A stretch of DNA of 64,000 nucleotides. It comes from Phlebopus portentosus (lineage: Eukaryota; Basidiomycota; Agaricomycetes; Boletales; Boletinellaceae). The position numbers were made by a program, and so were the translations under genes. The stretch is taken from positions 3,658,001-3,722,000 of the forward strand of contig JAYXKI010000001.1 in NCBI GenBank assembly GCA_037892935.1. Reading direction: 5' to 3'. Each line of letters opens with the position of its first letter. Positions within the stretch are counted from its first letter, which is position 1. The notes below the pieces were generated by a model, which worked only from the letters and a program-made list of their open reading frames with translations, made no database searches and was not told the origin of the DNA. Of the stretch, positions 54,931 through 64,000 are shown one piece after another.

Positions 54931-57877
54931 ATGACCGACTTGTCTGCATTGCTAGAGTCATCGAAGGCTCTGACGGCTCATTTGGCCCGTCCAGATCTAC
55001 CTTCTGTCAACCTTTCTTTGGATCAAATTGAGGCTCAGTCAAGACGCCTCGTTTCTCGACAGCCTGGTATTTCTGCAGACAATGACAGGGCGTAAGTGGT
55101 CCATGATGCTGCATAGTCTGATTACTTATGTACTTGAATAGAAACTATATACTCGCTCAAGCACACGTTGATGCACCAGCATTAGCAAACTCTATCGCGC
55201 ATCTCAATGCTTCAACCACATTCTCCCCTTTGCAGCCGCTTCATGACACAGACGTTGCAGGGTTCCTTCGTCATTCACATGAACAAAATCTCATTGCAAC
55301 TATTGAGGAAGGTCGGCGCGAGACACAGGAGGACTTCTATCGCGTCCTTGAAGACCGTAGTAGACGCGATTGGGAGGCACGGAAGAAGCGTATTTTCGAA
55401 GAGCTTGGGACGCGAGCAGGCGCACAAGGGAAAACAAGCACTGAACTACGGAAGTCCTTGAGAGCGAGCACAGCCCTTGGGGTAAGTCATGCTTCAATAA
55501 CTTCAACTTGGTCTTTCTAATAGTCCATACAGCAATCAATTTCTGCTCCTCCGGCAAATAATCTGCAGTTCCAAAGCAAGATGCTTGCCTATGATGCCGC
55601 CGTTGCTGAACTCAACAAGGCAAGGTTACGGGGGATATCCTTTCCTGTTATACACGCGCTCCATAGGATCGCCAGAGATATTTCCACAGACGTTCGTCTC
55701 CCGTCTGCTTTCTTTTGAAGATTCAGGTTCTTATTGTGTTTCCAGCGCTTTTCCCAAATACCACAACTCTTCCATACGTTGACTAAAATTGCCGACGAGC
55801 CACCGGTTCTTCCGCCTATCGAGCACGCCGGAGCGCATATCCTTAACGCGCCACGCTTTGAGAGGAAATATGCTCGTGTGTACCTCGGCGACCCGGAGTC
55901 AAGAGAAGCTGTAGCGCTCCGAATTCAGATCGCCACGGGAGCACGCACGGCCCTTGAGGAACAGTATTGGGATGTCCTTGAAAAGACCGTGCAGGCTCGT
56001 CCTGCAGATGCGCGCTTAGGTGGTGATCCCAGCATCGCAAACCATGTGCGAGCTTTCTTACTGCTACGATATTATCGTGGTGGTGAATGGGAAGAACGTA
56101 TTGAAGTGCGTAAAAGTGAATCATACTGTAGCTATAATTTCTTATCTACTACATATACTTGTAGCTTGTCGGAACCCAGCCAGTCTGGGCGAAGTTGTTC
56201 TACCTCATCCGTACAGGACATCGAGAGGAGGCTTTGGAGGAAGCACTAACTCATTCGAAGGGCCTAGAGCACCGTGAACCAGGTTTCGTAGATTATTTCA
56301 AGACTTGGATAGGTTCTCCAACTGGCAGGTGAGTCACTTCTCTTAATTTCTCCCCTTGTCAGGAGTACTGATTGTTACTAAACAGACTCTCGAAGTCCGC
56401 GCGCGACCACCTGCAAACAATGTACAACACACATATGTTGAACTCGGCAACGGCGGATCCGTTCAAGCTCGCACTTTTCCGGTTGATGGGCAAACTTGAT
56501 CCTACGCGGCGGAGTATTCCATTGGTTACTGCAACCGCGGAAGATTGGCTTTGGTTCCAACTTACAATGGTCGACGAAGAGGAGACCGGTGGCTTGCGTG
56601 CACTGGCTGAAGTCCTCATGAGCTATGGAGAGCGCCACTTTGAAGGTACTCCAAGTCAGCGTCGTCTGGGGATGTGGGCAAATGTCCTACTGATGTGTGG
56701 GCAATTTGAGAGGGTAAGGATCTATGCAGTTTGTTCAACACCTGAATTGTGACTGATGATCACCGCGCAGGCCGTTGCTGCTTTAGATGAGAATCCAGAG
56801 ACCAAAGTTGAAGCTATTCACCTAGCAATCGCCCTTGCATATCACGGCCTTCTCCGTGTTCCATCGAAGAAAGAGGCTTCTGACTACGATATTTGTACGT
56901 ACTCTTGATTCTTCTTCGGGTACATATTGCTGACTGAGCCTTGCACACAAGTGTGGGTATCGCAAGATTCTCCTCCAGCCCTCAACTTCGCAGCTCTCAT
57001 CCACAAATACATCCGCCCATTCACCAAGCTCGATTCGCAGCACGCCTTGCAGTATGTTACATGTATGTGCCTGTCGGCTGATCAAGGGGACGGCGTAGGG
57101 AAGGAGCAGATCGAGTACGCGAGGTCGGAGGTCCGTAAGATCATCGTTCTTGCCGAAGGCGCGGGGTGGGACGAGCTTGTTGGCGGCCTGCGAGCGGATG
57201 GATCACGATACGTGAGTTTGTTTTATCAACGTACTATGCGAAAACTAAGAACACGTCGCATGTAGCCGGGTATAATTGAGCAAATGTCTCAGCTCTTTCT
57301 GCTCAAGGACAGTGACGAGTACTGCGAGAAGATCATCCGTGGAGCAGCGTCACTATGCGAACGGGAGCGACGCACGCTCGAAGCAATCAAACTGTACAAC
57401 ATTGCTGGCGCGCATGATACAGTCATCTCGTGCCTCGCACAAGCGCTGGGCGAGATCGTCTCGCAACCAGACGGCGGAGGAGAAGAAGGTCGTCGCATCG
57501 AAGCGACCGCGCGGGAGATTTATTACCACTACTCCCGGCTCAACCGCGCTGCTGGACGGGCAAGAGATGCTGTCAACGTGTTACTCCGCCTTCGTGATGC
57601 AATGGCAGCGAAGGAAGGTGGAAGGCTTGAGGCGGCTTTGGAGTCCATTGAGTCGACGGAGCTGGTGCCATTTGAGGGCGACGCGGCGAAGTTGAACCGC
57701 CGTGCTGCTGAGTTCGAGTCGACGTATGACGATGCAGTGAAGCGAAACTTGCCAGTATACCTGCCGCTTACGATGGAGATCCTTGCGGAGCTACATAAGA
57801 AAATCAAGAATTCTTCTATGGCGGAGGCCAGTAAAAAGATGGTGCGTGAAAAGGGATTTCGCTACACTGTCCGCTAA
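54931..57877 (+). CDS. NIC96: Nucleoporin Nic96/Nup93
   Basis: Nine exons (54931-55091, 55142-55481, 55533-55691, 55746-56105, 56165-56328, 56386-56713, 56771-56894, 56952-57211, 57266-57877) give 835 codons plus stop. Nic96 is the inner-ring scaffold that links the central Nsp1 complex to the nuclear pore frame. Evidence: an N-terminal helical region (MTDLSALLESSKALTAHLAR), coiled segment (ETQEDFYRVLEDRSRRDWEA), and the large alpha-solenoid typical of the family (PVWAKLFYLIRTGHREEALE, LVTATAEDWLWFQLTMVDEE, GMWANVLLMCGQFERAVAAL, IHLAIALAYHGLLRVPSKK, SPPALNFAALIHKYIRPF, LFLLKDSDEYCEKIIRGAAS, LAQALGEIVSQPDGGGEEGR). Length agrees with fungal Nic96. All introns are short and in phase. Confidence 0.95.
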
Positions 57878-58180
57878 TCAGTTTGTTTTTCTGTTAGTCT
57901 CTGGATAAACTGCGTGTTACATCACGTTCGCTTGTTATGTTCGCGGGCATGTTACGCTTTAGGATGATGCCGGAGGTGTATTCATACTTGGCTCGATTGG
58001 ATGTTGAGATCTCACTTTAGACATTAACGATGATGATGCTATCCTTTGTTTCTCATGTATCAGTACTGATTACGAACGCCATGCTATAACGAGTGTCCCA
58101 GATACATTAAGAGTCTACAACTACAGAGGAGATGAAAAATAGGTATACAATGCAACTGCCCATCCTAGACACTGACCACA
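57878..58180. other. Convergent intergenic region, NIC96 / YJU2
   Basis: 303 bp of shared 3' flank. Nothing recognised. Confidence 0.5.
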
Positions 58181-59170
58181 TTAACTCGCCGCTTTCACAG
58201 GCGCTTTCCCCTTCTTTACTAACTTGATACCGAAAGCATTCGACGCAGTCTTCTGCTTCTTCGCCGCTGAAGCTGTATTTTTCGAGGCCAGTAAAGATTT
58301 GGCTTTGTCTGATAGGAGCTTATGCAACTCCGGTTCGTCCCCATCCGCCTTTCGCTTGACCACGACAGAAGACGTTGATGGTTTCGGCGATTCTTCGTCG
58401 GGTTCTGTTTTGAGTGCTGGCCCCGATGGACCAACTCTCGAGAAGATTTCTCGAACAAGCTTTTCATCCTCTTCGTCTTCCAACCGTTTAGCTGCCGCTT
58501 CTTCTTGTTCTACCTCATCCAATGCGAGCTTGTCCAGAAGGTCTGAAGAAGCTGCTACTCGTTCATTACGAGCATTTCTTGCACGAATGTCTTGCAAGGC
58601 ATCCAGTACATCCATCTCACGCTTCGAGTCCAATGTCCTGTTCTCCAACGCCTTCATCGGATTGTTCTCCTCTGCCTCTAATCGTGCGAGCTTGTCTTCC
58701 TCTTCCGCGGCGGCTTCGTCTCGCCACGGCTCGAAGTTCCGCGACGCACCATGTTCGGCAGCGTAGTCTGTATTTTTCGGATCCGTCTTGAACGTAATCT
58801 CGGCAGAACAGAGGGTACATTTGATGTAAAAACGGAAGATCTTGATCCCATAGTAGGTCTCCCCTTCGACCGTCTCCTTTCGTGCGTTGAACTTCTTGCC
58901 CTTGTAGATGTACTCGCCGCAAGTGTTACACCGCCTGCAAATGACATGTTAGGATACAGACAGACATTGATAGTGCTGAAAGTTACTCACATTGAGAAGG
59001 GCGCCATGAGACGCACAACCTGCTGAGAATTCCTGGGGACTTTCCGTCGAGGGATCAACGATGGGTCGAAGTCCGGCGGAATGTACTTGTTAAGAACTAT
59101 CATACAAACGTAGCTCAGCACATATTTCAGCGCTCAAGGTATCGGAAAACTTACCTTTACGTTCCGACAT
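58181..59170 (-). CDS. YJU2: Yju2/CCDC94 splicing factor
   Basis: Three exons (59170-59155, 59096-58991, 58934-58181) give 291 codons plus stop. Yju2 acts with the Prp19 complex to promote the first catalytic step of splicing. The N-terminal 110 residues are strongly conserved: [60 protein letters not shown] and [20 protein letters not shown], with the CxxC-CxxC zinc pair (RCNTCG, KCTLCS), then [20 protein letters not shown]. The C-terminal half is charged and helical, ending in a basic tail ([18 protein letters not shown]) like other family members. Exon 1 holds only the first five codons. Confidence 0.96.
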
Positions 59171-59705
59171 GTTGCAGTAAGTTCCAGAGAAGGATGCGGT
59201 CGGGTTGTGGACTTCGTCAAAGGCAAATGCAGTAAGGTAAGTCCCGTGACCAATGATTCAGCTCCAGATGTTGTGAATTACGTAAACAGTCAATGCCAAA
59301 AATGGAGACAGAATACAGATGGATGGACAAAGCACTAGGACTACAAACAACTCGTCAGGAGGCAGGAGATGACAAATAAATAGCGATAAGAAAGAGCTAG
59401 AAGTTGGAAAGTGATCAATACTTATGAGGATCTCAAATAAAATCCATAGCCCCATAGCCACATAAGCATTCACAGGGGCAGAATTACGTTTCTGAGCCGC
59501 TTATAGGAAACAGAATTGGAAAGCTCGTCTCTGATTGGCTGGATTTCAGTTCAAAATTTTCAGGTTCGGAAATAGGGTTTTGCCCCCTGTGATTCGTTTT
59601 ATACTGTGTATAAAAATACAGTTCAGTGAATAGCTACAAGACAAAGTCATATCCATGAAATAGACAGAGAAAGAAGAACAATGATGACATGAAGTCTATG
59701 GTCCA
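59171..59705. other. Intergenic region, YJU2 promoter / F-box 3' flank
   Basis: 535 bp. A minus-strand open frame of 71 hydrophobic codons at 59258-59473 has no supporting features. Nothing else seen. Confidence 0.5.
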
Positions 59706-61919
59706 TCAACAGTCAGTATGCTCCAGGCCAGGCATCTCATAATCTATCGGGACGTCTTTTCGTTCCATCCAATCCGCATCATCCCCTCCAAGATCTACAC
59801 CAGTCCCACAATCCAGCCTCCGGCGCGTTGGGAGGTCTTTTACTTTTATGTCGATCTCACCGTTTTCTTTTTTTCGTCTCACGACGACGACGAAGTGCTC
59901 GCCGTGCCAGCCGATAAAGTCGAGCGATGGCACTTCGCGTGCGATTAATCGGACACTGTCATACCATGATTCGGTTTGGACTTCTAATTTTTTTTCTGAC
60001 ATTGCTGAGATTTGTGGTCTTCGGCGTCGTGAATCGTGCAGGTGGAGCATCTCAAGGGAAGGGAAGTGTGAAAATAGAGATGAGTATCCTTCCTGTAGGA
60101 GAGATGAAATAGATTATAAACGGACACCTAGAATCGAAGTGGAATACTGACGATCGGTCTGTCTGAGACGACAGTAGATAGATGCAGAGCAACCATGTGT
60201 TTTGGGATGGAGTTGACGAGCTTCACAATAGCCACGTCATTCAAGGTGGGAATCCTAACTCGTAGGGCTCTCAAGTTTTCAAGGCAAGGCAGAACGCTCT
60301 GTACAAGATCCCATGGACAATTCCCCAAGTCCAAGCGTCTGAGCTTCGGTCTGCACCTGATGAATTTTGTCACATTCGCAAAGAGTTCTCGGTCGTCGTC
60401 ATGCCCGACCAGTATGAATCGGAAGGATTCGAGGTGAGGTAAGAATGAATGCTCGCCTGCGATTACATGGTCGCTCCCAAACACCACGCTCGCTGCTCCG
60501 GGCTCTTCGAAAGTTCCATGGAGAGTAAGGATCTGCAAATTGTGGGCGTGTGCAATCCGGGAAAGGACGATGTGAGAGATTCGCGTATCGACAAGGTCGA
60601 GGTGCGTGAGGTTCCGGATGGAGTCGGACTCAAAAGCGCGATCCCAGCTGTGATCCCGCTTCAGGTAGGCACCCAGACAGAGATGACGTATCGTGGATTC
60701 ATTGTTGTCAAGCACGACGCGAACTTCACCCATGTCCGCCCAACCGTCGTCATCCTCGGCTCGGAGTGTGAATTTTCGGAGGTTATGGAAGCCGGATACG
60801 CCCTCAGCATCAAAGTGCCATCCACTTTGAAACGAGATTGAACCGGATCAGAGACAGGGCAATTTCTAGTTGAGGAGGTCACTTACATGAGTCCGAGGCT
60901 CTCGAGCTTCGGGTGACTCTCTAGAATGGCCGCTACGTCTTGGGCCCTGAGTTCTGGGTAACCAATCCACTCGAAGTCTTTTAAGCCAGCGAAAGAAGGT
61001 AGGGCCTCTCTAAATAATCCTGAACATATTGTCCATTAAGTGGAAAAGAAACTATGAAGAATCGGTGCTTACTCAACATCAAGTCCAACATATCGCCCTC
61101 CTCATATGCCCAATGTATTCTAAGCGTTTTAATCTTTTTAGCGAAGACAGGGTCTTTCTTCACCCGTGAAAATAGATCCAACCCTTTGTTGACATTATCC
61201 ATCTGATCATCTCCGAAGAATAGGTCGAGAGAGCGGAAAATATGTCTCTGGGCAATTTCGCGGTGAGAGGAAGAGACAAGCAGCCATGTTCGGAGGTGAT
61301 AACGAGGAATGTATCGTGCGATGCGGTCCCAGATCTCGAGAGGTGCTCTTTGCCATGCCGGTTCATTCATGAAATAGATCTGACGAAATCTAGATCAAAC
61401 ACTGTCATGTGTTGATATGATATGATATCGAAAGCCTACGAGTTTATTTTTGCAAAGTTGAGCTCGTGCTTCTCGATTTGAAGGATCAATGACGGTTACA
61501 GCTTGGTAGTCTTCACGACACGTTAGCAATAGCTTAGATATAAATTTAAAGTCAATAAACCTTGATGTGCCTGTACGAGAAGGCGTTCGGCGGCCGTACG
61601 TCTTGCATTCGCTCTGGCAAACTGAGCTCTACCAATGTCTTCGTTTGAAATACCTGGTGACTGCAAATACACCTCAAGGTATCGCTCAACCTTCTCGCCG
61701 TACCTAACGCATATCATCAGTCCGTTCGATCATTCTCATGAACAAAAGCGAATCATTTGCGCACTGCCCAGCCTGAATCATCGCAAGAGAGGTATTGAGC
61801 AGCAAAGCTGCCTTTTGTTCCGTGGTCATCGCGGCTTCGACTGCATCGAAGACTGTGGACGTGAGGATATCCTGTGGTACTGGTGAAGCCATGGTTCTGT
61901 CTGGTGGTGGGCGTGGCAT
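59706..61919 (-). CDS. F-box protein with N-terminal helical (TPR-like) segment
   Basis: Seven exons (61919-61765, 61703-61561, 61510-61440, 61379-61073, 61019-60887, 60824-60152, 60092-59706) sum to 622 codons plus stop. The F-box (about residues 125-170: RAPLEIWDRIARYIPRYHLR, TWLLVSSSHREIAQRHIF) would bind Skp1 and place the protein in an SCF ubiquitin ligase. The C-terminal two thirds is leucine-rich (LRRLDLGNCPWDLVQSVLP, NLTHLDLVDTRISHIVLSR) and would bind substrate. The N-terminal 110 residues (AVEAAMTTEQKAALLLNTSL, GEKVERYLEVYLQSPGISNE, ARRTAAERLLVQAHQDYQAV) are paired helices resembling TPR units, as often found before F-boxes in Agaricomycetes. A second ATG nine codons in (61892) has the better start context. 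The substrate is unknown. Confidence 0.85.
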
Positions 61920-62324
61920 GGCAAGGAGTGGGAGTTGAAATGTTCAATGTTGGACCATCTTATCCCAAGACCATGGTAATGGCTGCACACCGAAATCCTG
62001 GACTTCTCACGAGTACCCAATAGGAACCAGTGTTTACAAGTCTAGTGTGTAAAAATGGAGACAAACTGGTGAGTATCTTCTTTTCGGACGCTGAATAGCA
62101 TGGCTTTCAAGAGTTATTTTATTTTATTTTATCGAGGGATTTCTTTCTATTTCTTTGTTAGTTTGAGTAAGCGTCCACGTTGGCTGTCCTAGTCCAAATT
62201 CGGATGTGATGCGCTTCATTGCACCACGTTCTTCCTTGGTCCTTCGTCACGACTGGTCACGACCGTTATGATCAGAGTAATTCTCGTATCTACTTGACTC
62301 GATATACTCTTAGATCTACTTCAG
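61920..62324. other. Divergent intergenic region, F-box / ABC transporter
   Basis: 405 bp. TTTTATTTTATTTTATC run near 62117-62133. No gene. Confidence 0.5.
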
Positions 62325-64000
62325 ATGCGGAGAAGGCGACAATGGACGTCTTCAAAGGGCACATTCAACCCGGACGACGAGCAGCGTGTCAAACACACCA
62401 AAATTGGTGTATGGGACCTCTATGAGGAAATCACACCAGAGCTCAAAAATGTTCCGGGAGGTGCAAAGCTAGAGCAACTCAACGAAATGAAGCAGAGCAT
62501 CCCATATATATGGCGCATGCTACAAGACCTTAGTGGCCTCAAGAATTGTTGGCTTGCGTTGGCATTGTACGTCGCGTGCACCGTGGTTCTTTCTCTGCTT
62601 CCAGCCGTTGCTTTATGGTACTCGGGTCAAATGCTCCGGATTGTTAGTCAAATCCACTATATATCCTGCTGTTTCTGATAAATTGCCAGGTAGAGTCCGC
62701 CGTAGAGACTCGAACAGTTGATACAACCGTCTTGACACGGGTCGCTGTTGGTCGGATGACTGTCGCGGTAGTGAAGCGGCTCCTGAATCACGTCAAAAGC
62801 CGGACAATGACACTTCTTGACCAGCGCATCAAAGCACACTATTCGGGGCATATCTTTGAAGCCTATGCACGTCTTGATCTTCCGACATTTGAGGATCCCA
62901 TCGTTCGACGTCAGCTCGAGGCAGCTGAGGGTGGACGTAGCTCCGTTGCTTGGGACACCGTGCAGATGCTTGCGAATACGTTCTCTCATGTCATTCAGCT
63001 GGTATCGCAAGTGTCTGTTTTGCTAAGCGTTCTACGCGGTCAGCGAGATGGTACTCTAATAGCCCTATTGAGCTTCATTTCGCCTGTGTTCCAATGGATG
63101 CGTTTCCAGCAGTTCGTTTCGCATGGGGGTATGCTTCTGTCCCTATAGACATTCCTCAACTAGCTAATTCGGACCCCAGTTTGGGCTGCTACTTGTCGAA
63201 ACAACAGTTACATGAGGCTTCAAGGACTGAAGCGTATGGTCACTAGTCCTATACACCGCAAAGAAATTGTTGCTGGAAATTTATTTCAGCGACTATTAAA
63301 TGGTGCGTAATTGATCCTGAAATACACCTAATACTGATGCTGTTGCACAAGAATTCTATGTAGCTCAAGAGGCAGTCGGAGATGATGGAGGAGATTTCCA
63401 TGAACTACGCCGAAAGTATTATTTACGTGATCGCCTCACGTCACTTTCTCTTCTCTCAGATCCACTCAAAGAGATACCTCAAGTGAGTCCTTGCAGTCCT
63501 GTCTTTTTTTCTCCTGGCCGATGCTATTTGCAGATTGTTTTTGCCTTGCGCGCTGTTCAATACCCCGCATCAATACCCATCACACTAGCATCGCTAAATC
63601 TCATCCAGTCGACCGTCTCATCCTTCTCTCACTCTCTGCTCCAATTCTTCGACCAATTTGGCTCCGTAGCAGTTCACCTCGACTCAATTCGCAAGTTGTA
63701 TGAAATTAAGAATATTCGATTGAAGGTCCAGGACGGCAGGGAAACATATCCGGAAAACGAGCAAGACTTGAGATCGGGGATTTCTGTTGAATTTAGGTAA
63801 GCGAACATTGCAAAGGATTAGCTGTTTGTCCGTTCCTAATTGCTTGTGATAGACGCGTTTCCTTTAAATATCCTGGAAGCGATGCATACGCTTTGAGTGA
63901 AGTTTCCTTCAAAATCGAGCGAGGACAGCTTTGTGTAAGGATCACTTATCCGACTTGTCACTTTTCCTTCCTGACGTATTGATAGGTCATAGTCGGAGTA
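62325..64000 (+). CDS. ABC half-transporter (exporter type), 3' end outside window
   Basis: Seven exons visible (62325-62642, 62690-63128, 63180-63302, 63352-63482, 63534-63796, 63853-63934, 63986 onward), all in phase to the window edge. The N-terminal charged region is followed by a type I exporter membrane domain: NCWLALALYVACTVVLSLLP, HVIQLVSQVSVLLSVLRG and GTLIALLSFISPVFQWMRF are visible helices. The linker contains SISVEFRRVSFKYPGSDAYA and LSEVSFKIERGQLCVIVGV, the beginning of the nucleotide-binding domain; the Walker A motif is cut by the end of the window. The segment LWAATCRNNSYMRLQGLKRM resembles a fungal subfamily of uncharacterised half-transporters. Substrate and membrane cannot be stated. 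The start ATG is the first in frame (MRRRRQWTSSKG). Confidence 0.87.

Noticed and set aside
59258..59473. 71-codon hydrophobic open frame between YJU2 and the F-box gene
   Set aside because: No conserved motif or splice partner; T-rich intergenic sequence produces such frames by chance.

Overview
The window is a gene-dense nuclear segment of a filamentous basidiomycete, most likely an Agaricomycete. Genes carry many short (about 50-65 nt) GT-AG introns, exons are often tiny, and the protein set is typical of that group: a Ugo1-like carrier, a basidiomycete-type BTB protein, an Agaricomycete-style Tnp2 CACTA transposon and a MATA-type HMG-box protein. I cannot name the species; a Rhizoctonia-like (Cantharellales) source is only a guess.

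Left block (1-18 kb), mostly housekeeping: a Ser-rich partial gene, UGO1-like carrier, membrane-anchored Nudix hydrolase, tRNA-Gln(CTG) with a 7-nt intron, NPL4, a Met4/Cys3-like bZIP factor, a TauD-type dioxygenase, an L-threonine aldolase with one frameshift, YAE1 and an unrecognised coiled-coil protein.

Middle block (18-38.2 kb), an unstable island: a dispersed repeat in four copies; a dual-specificity phosphatase (DSP) locus present twice in inverted orientation about 15 kb apart (left copy frameshifted, right copy open and carrying an Asn-Thr minisatellite); an orphan cullin-N-terminal protein; a BTB gene broken by about seven frameshifts; a Tourist/Harbinger-like MITE; a complete CACTA transposon (27947-34706, 3-bp target duplication ACT) with two intact multi-exon genes; and a Ty1/copia relic beside it. 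Several exons of the CACTA genes contain long, near-perfect hairpins that the annotation does not explain.

Right block (38.2-64 kb), again housekeeping: class 1A dihydroorotate dehydrogenase, TRS31, HMG-box protein, poly(ADP-ribose) polymerase (21 exons, one frameshift), MFAP1, UMP1, NAD malic enzyme, POL12, NIC96, YJU2, an F-box protein with a helical N-terminal repeat, and the 5' part of an ABC half-transporter.

The gene models were assembled by eye. Nearly every complete model sums to a multiple of three after splicing, which independently supports the splice sites. The two housekeeping exceptions (threonine aldolase and PARP) each lack exactly one base. Several promoters share a composite ACGCG plus CACGTG signature, three times as GACGCGTC-N5-CACGTG.
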